A stretch of 64,000 bases of DNA from Cubamyces lactineus. Taxonomy: Eukaryota; Basidiomycota; Agaricomycetes; Polyporales; Polyporaceae. The DNA is taken from assembly GCA_022376465.1 (NCBI GenBank), contig JACDTU010000008.1:310001-374000 (forward strand), given 5' to 3'. Shown here piece after piece: positions 32,301 to 43,900 of the stretch. The stretch's first letter is position 1, and the number at the start of each line of letters is the position of its first letter. The notes below the pieces were generated by a model, which worked only from the letters and a program-made list of their open reading frames with translations, was not told the origin of the DNA and ran no database searches. The position numbers and the translations under genes were made by a program.

Positions 32301-33206
32301 CTCTACCACCGGCACGTCTATCGACGCTTCGGACTACCCAGCAAGGTCATATCCGACAGAGGACCACAGTTTGTGTCCAACGTCACCTGCGAACTAGGGA
32401 AACTCCTGGGCATCACACTCTCCCCATCCACCGCCTACCACCCGCAAACCGATGGACAAACCGAACGCGTGAATCAAGAACTGGAAGTCTACCTCAGAAT
32501 ATTCTGCGAAGGTCGACCGGACGAATGGGCAGAACACCTCATTGATGCCGAAGTTGCACACAACCAATGGATCCATTCGGCACGAAATGCATCACCCTTC
32601 TACCTCATGATGGGGTATGAACCGACGCTGATTCCCATCGCATACCCCAAGACCAACACCCCGACAGTACAAGAACGGCTGGCAAACCTCCAGAAGGCCA
32701 GGGACGAAGCCCTAGCAGCTCACGAACTAGCCCGACACGTCATGAGTGACAGATTCAAGGGAAAGTTCGTCCAATTCAAGAAGGGACAGAAGGTCTGGCT
32801 CGAAGGGAAGAACCTCAACCTCACCTACGCATCCCGGAAACTTGCACCAAAACGGGAAGGGCCCTTTGTCATCACCGAGGTCCTCGGACCCGTGACCTAT
32901 CGGCTGGAGCTGCCGAAACACTGGAAGGTACACCCCGTGTTCCACGCGTGCTTCCTCACCCCATACAAGGAAAACGACACCCACGGACCGAACTACACGA
33001 GGCCACCACCTGACCTTATCGACGGAGAAGAAGAATATGAGGTCGAAGCGATCGTCGGACACAAGACCACACGAGGCGGAATCCGCTACCAAATCAAGTG
33101 GAAAGGCTACTCCAGCGCCGAGAACACATGGGAACCCGAGTCTGCTCTAATTCCGAACGCCAAAGAAATCCTCCAATGGTATAAAAGGGCGAAGAAGCTG
33201 CTGTAA
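29358..33206 (+). pseudogene. pol: Pol, chromovirus copy 2 (four in-frame stops)
   Basis: Collinear with pol of copy 1 at the same length, without frameshifts. TGA stops are at 29580-29582, 30192-30194, 30426-30428 and 31824-31826. The first three stand where copy 1 has CGA, i.e. a C-to-T change in a CpG; the fourth replaces CAA by two changes. The stops fall after the protease motif, before and at the start of the reverse transcriptase, and in the RNase H/integrase linker. Integrase and chromodomain (32034-33206) are otherwise open. Confidence 0.93.
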
Positions 33207-33212
33207 TCTGCA

Positions 33213-33371
33213 ATGCTCTCTCTCGCCATCCTCTTTGCCATCTACTGCCTCACCCTCCTCGCTATCACCCTCCTCTTTCTCTGGTATATCCTCTGCGACC
33301 TCTTCAACCGCATCATCGAGCACACTCTCCACAGCCGTGACTACCCATCTCGATCAGCGTGGGGATCGTGA
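33213..33371 (+). CDS. Accessory ORF A, 52 aa, copy 2
   Basis: Open and collinear with ORF A of copy 1; five base changes, four silent and one CGC to TGC (Arg to Cys). One N-terminal hydrophobic helix. Confidence 0.45.
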   Translation: MLSLAILFAIYCLTLLAITLLFLWYILCDLFNRIIEHTLHSRDYPSRSAWGS

Positions 33372-33376
33372 AGCCT

Positions 33377-33565
33377 ATGATCATCGCGCTCTTCACCTGC
33401 ATGACCCTCGGCTACCTCCTTGCCCTTGCCTTCATCGCCACTCACCTGCGCCTCGCCATCAACATCCTCGAAGTCGCTCTCGAACACCGTGACCCTCTCG
33501 ACCCCGTAAAAGACAAGCTTGACCAGGCCAACTGCACCCTCAACAACTCCAGCTGGGACGAGTAG
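33377..33565 (+). CDS. Accessory ORF B, 62 aa, copy 2
   Basis: Open; differs from copy 1 at about five residues (for example Ser to Ala, Ile to Val, Asp to Asn, Arg to Cys). The hydrophobic N-terminus is unchanged. Confidence 0.45.
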   Translation: MIIALFTCMTLGYLLALAFIATHLRLAINILEVALEHRDPLDPVKDKLDQANCTLNNSSWDE

Positions 33566-33566
33566 A

Positions 33567-34601
33567 ATGGGCCGCCCCCTCTATAGCACCCAAGTCGCTG
33601 ACGACAATGCAAGCGACCAGGAAAACCAACAGCCGCTACCCATTCCTCCCCCACTCGCCAGACGCCTCTCGTCGCCCCCACCGGAATACACCTCTAGGTC
33701 ACCATCGCCCGCCTCCTCGACGTTGGACCTCAGCACGGTTGGTGTCGAAGACTCTCATCTGGTAGACCACTCCCGGCACCCCGACGTCAACCAGTTGCTC
33801 CGTGCGCTCCTCACCAACCCTATCCCAGTCGTCAATGCCACCGAGCGAGGCTTGCAGTACTTCCTTAGAGAGTATCGATGCCTCTACAACGAACAACGGG
33901 AACTGGACGCACTGGAAGGGAACCTTGTTGACGCAGCTGACATCGCAGAGGACGCTCTAGACGCTCTTCATGAGGTGTTTGGTGAAGAAGAGGAGCAACG
34001 GCAAGTCTCGGACTACGACATCGCAGAACGGCAGGCGCGCGCCCTCGAAAATGTCGGGCACCATGCCCACGAGTTACGGAGGTTGGCAAGACACTCTTTG
34101 AACACCACTCGACGGCTCGCCCGGACCACGCGCACGTGGAGGAACTTCCTCATACAAACGTTCGAACTCCCTGCATTCCGTGCAAGGATGGCGCCACTGG
34201 CCTCGGTCATCAACGACGCGGCCCCGCCTCCAGGAGAACTCCCAGCTGCGGCAAGAAGAGTGCCCGGCGAAGCCCGACGCCAAGGGACCTATCTGCCCTT
34301 GTTCCACACCAGAGTCTCCGCAGGAAGCCGTCGGCCCCGTGATCCATCCCCCGATGAGCGTAACGTAAGAGCTCGAAGAGACACCTCGCCCGCCCCAATG
34401 GACGCTTCGCCGGCCCGACCTGAGTCCCCGCCGTCCCTCCACCCTATTGGCCGCAGCTGCCTAGTCTGTGGGTCGCCCGATCACAAGTACCTGCGGTGCC
34501 GAGACTGGCGATGTGTCTGGTGTCGCGCCACCGCCCCTGGCCATCACCCGTGGGAGTGCCCTCTGCGCCCAGAAGACATGGACGAGCGGTTCACGAGTTG
34601 A
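33567..34601 (+). CDS. Accessory ORF C, zinc-knuckle protein, copy 2
   Basis: 344 codons, open, with only a handful of replacements relative to copy 1. All Cys and His of both C-terminal knuckles (CLVCGSPDHKYLRC; CVWC ... HHPWEC) are kept. Confidence 0.65.
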   Translation: MGRPLYSTQVADDNASDQENQQPLPIPPPLARRLSSPPPEYTSRSPSPASSTLDLSTVGVEDSHLVDHSRHPDVNQLLRALLTNPIPVVNATERGLQYFLREYRCLYNEQRELDALEGNLVDAADIAEDALDALHEVFGEEEEQRQVSDYDIAERQARALENVGHHAHELRRLARHSLNTTRRLARTTRTWRNFLIQTFELPAFRARMAPLASVINDAAPPPGELPAAARRVPGEARRQGTYLPLFHTRVSAGSRRPRDPSPDERNVRARRDTSPAPMDASPARPESPPSLHPIGRSCLVCGSPDHKYLRCRDWRCVWCRATAPGHHPWECPLRPEDMDERFTS

Positions 34602-34650
34602 GCTGGATATTCCGCTGATGGAACAGCGTAGAAGCATACAAAGGGGGTAA

Positions 34651-35085
34651 TGTTACGACGCTCACTGTGTCACGGTCACGAAGTTTCCTTTTCCCTCCTC
34701 CTTGTGCTCCCACTATGCCACGTCATCTTTTCCCATACCACGTCATCCTTTCCCGTGCCACATCATCCTCGTTCCCACCGATTCCACGGTTGTTGTATTC
34801 CTAGCCTATCCTGTTTTGCCACGTCATCGCCACATCACCTGTATTCCCAGCCCTGACTCTACGTAGTTATACTGGACTCTCACGGTACATGGCGCCTACG
34901 TGGCGCTGACGTGTCTATGCCTCCTTTCCTGTATTTAAGACCGGAGGATCCACTCGGGATCCTCAGCTCGACCTGGTTATCCATTGCCTATTCCTCTGAA
35001 CCTCTACTCGACTCGAACTACTGGAGACCTCTGGTCCGATCCCTAGGACGTCACTTGTTGTGACCGATCTAGGCTCGTCGTAACA
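34651..35085 (+). repeat. Right LTR, chromovirus copy 2
   Basis: 435 bp, preceded by the polypurine tract AAAGGGGGTAA. Six transitions separate it from the left LTR. Followed by GGGAT at 35086-35090. Confidence 0.96.
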
Positions 35086-35363
35086 GGGATGTGATTCTCA
35101 AGATAATTATCTGTAGTCTGCGGTATCAGTCAAGCAGTCATCAACTGAGCCACGTTTAAGGCCTTATGCATTCTATGTTGTAGACAGCGGTATTATGAGA
35201 ACACAAATACTAATATTGGTGCTACTGACTCAGTTTCAGCCATCGCGAAGAATTTAGATCGCAGCGGGCAGTAAAACCAACATCAATGACACCCGCGATG
35301 AGTACAAAGCGGCGCATTGATTTCATACTTTGTCACCATCGCTTCAAAAGAGTAGAAAATACA

Positions 35364-35751
35364 TGGCAGACTTTCTATGCATGCGCGGGTGCCAAAGAAC
35401 ATGGCGCGAGCCCACACGAACCTTTCGCGAGCTCACTGATGTTTGTGATCAAAGGGCGCACACGACCAGCCGCGAGACGTCCTGCAAGAAATCCTGGTTT
35501 TTATGATTAGACGCCCCTAGTTGATGGGTTACCCAAAGGAGGTGGTACTGGGCGCTTGACCTCCGGTCCCCGCTATTTACCAATGTTTGGTGCCAGCCGC
35601 CGCTGAGAGGTGAGGGGGGTCGCAATTTAACATACTAAACACGTGACATGCTTTTCGGGATTAAGCGCTTAACCATTTCTCGTACAAAACATAGACCCTA
35701 CTGTCGGGATATCGCCCCCTCACCTCGAAGCGCGCGGTGGGTTGGAGCCTA
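35364..35751 (-). repeat. Right inverted repeat of TIR element 2
   Basis: Inverted copy of 26938-27325; followed by the 9-bp duplication TAGTGACTC at 35752-35760. Confidence 0.88.
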
Positions 35752-35812
35752 TAGTGACTCTGGCAATTCCACTGGCAACGACTGATGTATCCGGCTAGGT
35801 CTTGACAAGATT

Positions 35813-36872
35813 CATCAGGGAAATTCCCCCAAGCAAATGAGTGAAAATGGGTGAACATTTTCGCTCATCTTCCCGATTAGTCGGTTATCGCTAAATACTT
35901 GAGTCCATTGCTGATTAGTGGCATATTTTACCGGAATAGACAGTATAAGGAGGGTGGTTTCCGTACAGTAGCCATCATGCAGCTTTCCCGATCACACCAA
36001 TGCAGTTCACATAGTAGTACATAGCCCATATATTCAAACAAATCATAATACAACAGTGAACTATTCTACTCAATCATGCATACTACCGTCTATACACCCA
36101 GTAACGTACCGGACATGTAGCTGCTGCTTGATGATATAGACAGGCCTCATTATGGAAAGACCGCTAAGCTAGACACCAGTCGGACATGAGTATAATGAAA
36201 CATAAGGCTATGGCGCACACTAACCTTGGTACCGTTGCAGAAATTGCCTCACCTGCTGCAAGCCCTGTCCAGCTGACCATGACATAGAAATAACGGAAGT
36301 GAGTCACCTGTGTAGGTGGTTGTCTAGTACACTGGAGCATCCCTGATGATTCTCATTAAACGGGAGGAGTAGCGGCGTACATACATACCTTCGGGATGCA
36401 CCGGATGCCAGGGACAGTCACCTAGCTAGAGCAGAGCGCGTTGCGTGTAAAGCAAAGACCTAGTCACGAGAGCTAGCTGGGTACCGAGGTAGTGGGTGGA
36501 TTTACGGTATGTAGCTACTAGCAGCCATAGTCGTAGTGGTGGTCAGAGGACAAGTTGCGTGGGCCACGTCAGCGCGCACCTGTGGGGATGTGAAGCATGC
36601 CACGTGTTACATGTCACGGGCGCTTGTCACCCTTGAGCACGCCCATAACTCGAAGGAACTCGAAGACTTGCGCATTGCCGTCGATATCGACATCAACCCA
36701 GCACAATGATCGCTGCATATTCAAATGATATCGCAAGGTTGCAGTTGTGTATACCTCTCTAGCATGGTTTGGGTAAATAATCAAATTATACTCAAGATTA
36801 GTGGTGATTAGCAAAGTAGTAGCGTGTGAGCGCTCATTTAGCGCTTATTTGCTCGGGGGGATTTTCCTGATG
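35813..36872. repeat. Possible small inverted-repeat transposon, about 1.06 kb
   Basis: The left end reads CATCAGGGAAATTCCCCC and the inverted right end reads CATCAGGAAAATCCCCCC. The similarity runs on, with mismatches, through GCAAATGAGTG against GCAAATAAGCG. I cannot settle a target duplication. The inside is AT-rich. A minus-strand stretch (about 36614-36750) could encode a short peptide with WVDVDIDGNAQVFEFLRVMG, which I do not recognise. Confidence 0.4.
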
Positions 36873-37068
36873 TTCCTACTGATTTCAGGCGTACAAATAG
36901 ATGGGTAAGACTCAGTGGTTGTGGCGGCAGCAGCGCTCACTATCATGATGCAGGAACCGCTTCAAGTTGCTTTCAGCAGCTAAGCGTGATGGGTATCGTG
37001 TCAGACGAATCGTAATCCTACCACAGTGTATCCAGCAGTAGCGGAAAATTAGGGCCTTCCCAGCTCCC

Positions 37069-40000
37069 TCATACCAATCGCACCTCCACTTCAGAGATGT
37101 CGCCCAACGCCGACGCAACAACCAGCTCGCCTGATGCAATCGCCCGCTCGCGGTATGGAGGCGTTGGCCCGATCCCGTACAAAGCCACGTATTTCAGCAC
37201 TAGTGGGGGCGACCGAGACGCCGTCTTGTCACCTTGGGTTGGACTTGTTGTACGGGTCGACACGGAAATACCATCGCTAGACGCGGCAATGCAAAAAGTG
37301 ATCCGTGCGTCCGACATGGTATGCAAGTTGCTCAGAAATAGGAGGGTATTGATGGTCTCGCAAGGTGGGGACGATGTTTCGGGATTTGGTAGTATGCGCG
37401 TCAGTACATACGCTGCTTTCGTTGCTGGGTGGTAGACATAGACCGAGTCAGCCGTGAGCGGTATTGGCGTTTCGAGGGGTGCCAGACAGTACTCTGCAAT
37501 CAGCCCGTCTTCCATGCAGGTAGCCACGCCATTGCTTGCCTTCCAAACCTCATGCATCCCAGATCCTAGCGTGGAAGGGGCCCATGAGAACCCAGGGAAA
37601 GTCAGACGGGGAGAGAGACCAAAGGGAACCTCCTTGGGAATCTCGCGTAGTTGCAAGAGGAACGACCTCATCCGTCTCGCCGCGAGGCCCGGGCCATCGC
37701 GTTCAGCGAGGAGCACTTCTATGCGAACCCGAGAAGGCAACAGGCTCGCGACGGCGATGAGCTCGTCTTCTGCTTTTGTGGTCCTTCGCCCCTCCAGAAG
37801 TCGCATGGTCTCCGAGAGGGGTATGGTCCCGGCAGATTGCTCGCCAGCATGAAAGTCCAGGACTGGTACAAGCGTCTTAGATTGAGGATAGCGCAGCAAA
37901 CGGTATAGGTCGTCTGGGATGGCTACAGGCCCGTCGAGGAACTCAAAGCATAGCTGACGCGCCAAAAGACCTTCTTGCAACGTCCACACACGTCGCACCC
38001 ACTGGGAAGAAGCGATCCGGAACAAGTTCTCGTCCCAGGGCTGGGCCTGTGAGCACATCGTTCGGATACAGCCGTCAATCACCAGTACTTTGGCGGCATC
38101 GCGGTAAGTCTGCGCCATGAGGGTTATCGCGCGCTTGCGGGGCTCGCGGGCACTTGGTATGGACAGCGAGTCGATCCAGAATGCTCCACCATGCTCGGGG
38201 AGAAGAGCTTGCGCTAGACCTGCAATGCGTTCGACGATGCACAAGGGAAGACCTGCATCGGTTGTGCTTCCCATCCCCTCAGCCCATACGTGGGATATTG
38301 CGACATAGCGACCCTTTTCGGCAGGTAGAACCTGCAATCCGGAGCCTTCCACGTATCGTACTGCAGGGACGTATTCCTCGGAAAGCAAACGATGGACTAC
38401 TTCGAGAGATGGTCGAATGTACTGACAACTGCAAGATCCATGGACATGGCGAGGTGCGTACGCATCGATGTCTGAGATGTTGTAGAGATGACATACGTCG
38501 TCCTGGCAGCATGTGTGTTCGTTGGGGGCACTGACTATGTAGGGCGCCGAGCGTACAAAATCGGAGATTATGCTGACCAGCGACTGGTTCCGGAAGAGGC
38601 CTGAGAGTACGCTGGGACAAAACCCTGCCTCTTGCATCCTCCGCTTGCACGACGTCCTCACTGCAAGGTCGACATTGATGCGGGAGTTTCTCCAGAGGTA
38701 CTGACGGAGTTGATTCATCTCTTCAAGACGCCTCCATGCGGCAACATCACAGGTCACGACCAGACAGACCTGACGGACGGTGTACGCGACGGTAGCGCGG
38801 ATATCATCGATGGAGTTCCTCGGAAGTCCGGCGAGGGCCATCAAGCTTGACTCCTCAAACGATTCCTCTGCTATTGCATCCATCGCCCTACGTAGCAAAC
38901 GTGAAACAGAGCGCCCGTGCTCGTCGAGGTCGCTTTCATCTGTGTTATTGAGACGGGATGCCCATAGCGCCAAGAATTGTTGGATGAGTATGCCAGACAG
39001 TGTAGGTCCATCTCGAGTACGACTGACGAAGGCGGATTCGCGCATCCTGGTCCTTGTGACGGCTTCCAAAAGGCCGAGCGTCATCGTACTAAGCCACAGC
39101 GCTGCGTCTTCACGCAAGGGACGAGCAGCTCCGATTTTACGGCGTATCGCGGCGTAGGTCATCAACGTAGAGCAGTAAGGGTATCCGTCGTGGCATCCTC
39201 CAAGCCAGGGGATATCCATCGGTGCTCCGAGAGACTGCTTAAAAACATTGAGGGCCATAGGATCCGGGACTATGGGATCATGAGCGTCAGAGACCTCGAA
39301 AGTCACAGGCTCTAGGAATCGGTTTCATGAGCTTATATTCACATCATGAAGGTATAATCGAGGCACCAACCTGGGACCGAAGTCACCAAGGCATAATCTT
39401 GCAAGGATGTACGAGACCAAGGCATGGGGGATGCCACCGCGAAGAGGAACCTCCAGATTTTTTGAGAGATCCACAGGTAAGTCATGTAGTCTAAGAAGAA
39501 AGCGTGGTGCAGATCCAGATCTCTTGAGGTTAGAGAGCGCTCCGCAAGGAGCAAGCATAGCAGATGGGAGCATTCTGCACTCTCCTTCCGCCGTCGTTTT
39601 TCCGGTAGAGCATTGTCCAAGGCGGAGATGATGGTAGAGAACGTACTAGAAACCGGAAGAATAAGAGACAGGGTGAAATCCAGCGATATCAAAGCGCCTG
39701 GACCTCCCACAGTCACCGGCACGAGGACGTCCAACAACGAGTTACCTAGTGTCCCAAAACATGGAGGGAGCTCCGACAAAGCCGTCCGTTCCAGCGCGGT
39801 TGGCACAGTACAAGCAAGCAATTGTGGTGGATATTGTTCTTGTAGGTACCGCATGCATTCGCGATACAGCACGTAGTAGGGGTCTGTGATATCGACCACC
39901 TCTTGCGCGTCATCGGAGGTTCCTACTCGAGTCGCTTCCGCGGATGCATATGTGGGCACAAAGCCTTCGTGAAGGCGATCAAGGATCTGGGCCCATAGGT

Positions 40001-40235
40001 GTGGCGAAGACTCCGTTGTTGTGCCAATGGTTACGCTAAGGGTTTCCGCTGGACCCCGGTCAAGGTCGCTATGGTCATCGGGCTCGATATCTGCCTCCGT
40101 GTCACAATCCGAGGATACTTGGCGTCGAATTACACTGTAAGCATTCCGATTGATGAATGTTAGGGGCAGAGGCTTTCGTACATACACAAACTCACTATCG
40201 GCTAAACCGCTGCGCGATTCGAGGGAAGATGTCAC
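37069..40235 (-). CDS. HET-domain protein, paralogue 3 (start not settled)
   Basis: Two exons fit: about 40235-39371 and 39311-37069, with a 59-bp intron (39312-39370) at the same phase-1 codon as in paralogues 1 and 5. The product would be about 1035 aa. The HET blocks are YVAISHVWAEG, AFWIDSLSIPSAREPRKRA and WVRRVWTLQEG; the Cys/His cluster is EHTCCQDDVCHLY ... RHVHGSCSCQ. It is the most diverged member of the cluster. The open frame begins at a GTG and has no ATG for over 120 codons, so either a further 5' exon or an intron near 40140-40190 (a GTATGT donor is present) is missing from my model. Confidence 0.78.
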
Positions 40236-40971
40236 CGCATAAAATCTGCTAAGAAGCCAGACATCTGAGCACTTGATCGCAGAAAGATCACAGTTTGACG
40301 TACCATACTGAAGTTAACATGTAAAGGTCGTCTCAGATTAGTATGTTATTCAGCAGTATGAAGAGAGGAATGTGTAAGTCTAGAGCAGTGGAACCGAACC
40401 CTCGCAGATGAACATGAGCGATTAGCTCAAAGTTCAAACTCAAGATTCAGCGTTGCAACCATTGCGCGTGGCTACTTTGCAGGCGACGGAAGCCTCTCAG
40501 ACTGCGCTGGAAGCAACCAGCCGCTCTCTAGGTCGCCTTTGTGTGAACGCTCGTAACGTTGGGTATGCGAGAGTAGTTCTCGGTAGCTCGAGAGCTTGCA
40601 AAGATTCGCTGAGATCTGCACCGGGAAAGTCGCTTAGCAGATGTTGAGCATGCTAGATACGACCATGAAGTACGACGCGCGCACCTAACCCTTGACCCCC
40701 ACGCTAGCAAAGCAACTTGGCACCCACGCAGTCAAGCTTGCGACATGGTTCATCAAGCGTAGTGGACGCAACAGACACGTTATTTGGGTATTCACATCCC
40801 ATGCAGTCAGAACGAAAAAAAGAGAGGTAATTGAAGAGAGTGAGAAAACGAAGTGCCAGAAACACAACACACAGGTCAGTCGATTGAGATAGTTCTACAG
40901 CACCAATATGCCACACCCGCATCCGCCTCCACCTCTTCAGAAGCACCAAGGCCCCCCGAGAATCGGACCGT
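40236..40971. other. Spacer between HET-3 and RasGEF
   Basis: About 740 bp without a supportable ORF. It should hold the HET-3 promoter and the RasGEF 3' UTR. Confidence 0.45.
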
Positions 40972-43900
40972 CTACTTCTTGTCAGCGTACAACGCAAGGG
41001 CGCGATCCAGCGTGTCAGCGTCGAGCCCACGCAACTTCAGAACCTTCTGGAAGATCTTCTTGTCCAGCGGGTATTGCACCTTCGACGCCAGATGCTGTCC
41101 TGCTACCAGAGATTTGACGACACCACTGATCAGCCGCTGCTTGTGCACGTTGATGAGCGGCTCAAGCTGCATCGACGGCGGCAGCGGTGCCAGTGTCGAG
41201 AAGACCTCGGGGTGCGCAGGCGCCTCGAACGAGTTCGTCAATGGGTCGATGCCGACTGGCTCGTGTGGCGCTGTAGGATCGATGAGGTCGGGCAAGCTGC
41301 TGTAGTGGTGGACTTGCGACAGATACACTCCTACAGCTCATGTCAGAGAACGTATCAGATTTCACAGGGTGATTTACGTACCGAAGAACGGGATGCATGC
41401 CGGCGGTGTGGGCGGCTTGCTATCGGAGGCCGCACGACTACGTCCAGTCGGAGTCTGTCCGTCCCCATTCTTGGTCGTTGAATCCGAGGGCCCGACCGGC
41501 ATCGTCTTGGCTTCGGCAAGCGAGTTCACCGTCTGGCGAATATGCTTGAAGTCGCCAGCAGCGGAGGTCCATTCGGTCAAGTCGCGCAACATACGGCTCT
41601 CCCAAGCTCCGACCTTGTTGAACGCCTGCTGTTTGGCCTTGGCAACCCACTCGCTCCGTAGCCCAGCGATGATAGCGACAAGAGCGTTGAAGTTCTTTAA
41701 GCAGTATGCTTTCTGCATGACACCAGAGATATCAGAGACCCGAGATGAAGATAGACCGAATCAGTAAGACGTACCCATGCCAGCCTGATGAACTTGTTCA
41801 TGACCATCGCGCGTTCGCTCGGATGCGTGAGCACGATCTCCGACGTGACGAAGTTCGCAAGCAGGTTGAACCGCCCACGAACCGCAGTCAATGCCGTGGT
41901 CTTCGGGCCCGCACGCCCCTCTGCCTTCAAGCGTGCTCTCTCACGCAAGAACTGCGCCCAGTCAAGCACGTTCGCGTCCTCCGCCGTGCCCATCGCATGC
42001 GACGTGATGAGCTCTTCGAAGCTGATATTCAAGAACAACTCGCGGTCGATCATCGACAGATGCTGCACCAGGGTCTCCGAGCGGTAGCTGAGGATGAACG
42101 AATGGTGCCGTTTCAAAAGCGTCGGCATGCCGGGAGGCGGAGGGAGCCCTGCGGACGGCTGAGGCGTTAAAGCATCCTTTGATGGAGAGCCGGCGGAAGT
42201 CGACGGCCGCGACGGCACGCGACTTTGCAGAATCTCAAGTGGGACCGCGTCCTCGACGTGGGGCTTGGCTTCGTTGTTAGCGGCAGGCGCGGCACTTTGC
42301 TCTCCAAACCCAGCATCGGCATGGGCGGGAGGAGTCTGGAGCATATCCAGCGACAGGGGGCCCAGTTCGGACACAGTAGAGGGCACCGAGGCGTTGGCAG
42401 AAGCACTTGCGCTCGCTGAGGCGGAGGCGGAGGCTGAAGCCGAGGCAGAGGGAGCTTGAGAGATAGATGCGAACGAGCTCCGCGAACTCAACTGAGGCGA
42501 AGTCGCCGACAAGCCCGCCGACATATCGATCGCAGACTCGCCTGAGAACCGTCTGCGCTCGACCTGGCCATAGTCCTCGTCCGATCCCGACGCGTCCGCA
42601 TCTGCATCCTCCTCTGCGTCTTCCCCCGCAGACTCGCGGCGCGCAAGCCGCTGCCCAGTGCCCTGGCGCTGCTGGATAGACTGAATCCACTGATCCACCT
42701 TCGACTGCTTCGCACGCTGCTTGTCTTGATTGATCTGCCCCTCAAGCCGTCTGAGCGCGGCCTCCACGTCCCCGCTCTCCTCATCATCGCTGAGCGAATC
42801 GAGGATCGCGTTGATGTGCCACGCCTGTATCGCGCCTCCAATATCGGGCGCACCGCCATTTGACACGACCTCCGAGGATGACGAGATGATTGACGCCGTA
42901 TCCTGAGAAAACATGGATTCGCGTGTCCGGATGCCCATCGACGACACGCTGTCGATCGACTGCCGTACGAACTCGAAGTCCCTACGAGTCGGTAGCCGGC
43001 GCGCTGCCTTTTTCAGGCCCAAGCCGGGCGGTGCAGCAACCTCGAGGTGTTCGTCCGAAGAGAGATCGGAGAGGTCGAGGTCGTCGATAGAGACGATATC
43101 GAGTTGCTGCGACTTCGGTAGCATTGGCTCTATCGTCGCAGCAGTCTGGAGCGACGCAGTGTCCTCTGAGACGTAAGAGGATGTGGACGCTCGGGGTTCA
43201 GGCTCGGTGTCCTCATAGCTCGGCGGAGGGGGAAGGTCATCCCTTGCAGGGGCACCTTCCGAGCCCGCACCCGGCGAAGCATCTTCCTGCGGCTCATGAG
43301 CGGGTGTCTCCAGTATGGCAACAGGCTGTCTGAGAACGCTCTGCGGCGAGCGAGGTGATTGCGGAAGCGATGGCGGGGCCGTAGGGGGTGGAGACGACAT
43401 CGAGACCGCCGTGGACGTCGTGGACATCATCGACGGCCGCTCTGCTGCCTGCATGTACCCATAGCTCATCTGGGTCTCCACCATCCTGAGGTATTGCTCG
43501 ACACCGCCCTTGATCATCAGCAGATCACCGGTCTCATTTGCCTCCACGTCGAACGCGGATACGTCCACGCCCGCAGAGAGCGGCGGCTGGATGGGCGGAC
43601 GAGAGTTAAGCACTCGCTTCCATCTCCCCAAGCGCCCGATAGTGTTCACGAACACGCGCGATATGGTGTTATGAGGGAAGGGCGACAGTGCGGCATTGGG
43701 GTGCGCGTGGGCAGCTGCGGGGCCTACCGCGGCGGCGTGCGACGGGTTCTGTTTACCGTACTGTAGAACGGCCATATGCAGCGGCTGCCGCATCATGACC
43801 AGGTCCAGCGCGTTCGTCGGGCTTCCATCGGCGGATGCGAGAGCAAAGTCGCTCCCCCGTGGAGACACGCCACCGTCGAAGTCGAAGTCGATGTCAAAGT

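Larger units (their letters stand above)
27393..35085 (+). mobile_element. Ty3/gypsy chromovirus, copy 2 (decayed, 7693 bp)
   Basis: Same family and layout as copy 1, with 435-bp LTRs and the 5-bp duplication GGGAT. I count six differences between the LTRs, all C/T or G/A, so it is older than copy 1. Pol carries four in-frame stops but no frameshift. Confidence 0.96.
26938..35751. mobile_element. Second long-TIR element, non-autonomous MULE type, hosting chromovirus copy 2
   Basis: Inverted repeats of about 388 bp (26938-27325 and 35364-35751) are flanked by the 9-bp duplication TAGTGACTC. The arms differ at several sites, mostly C/T or G/A, and at the outermost base. Without the chromovirus the element would be about 1.1 kb: the two arms plus about 340 bp of AT-rich sequence with no coding capacity. 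The TIR length and 9-bp duplication fit a Mutator-type element mobilised in trans. Its ends do not match the first MULE, so the two are different families. Confidence 0.85.
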
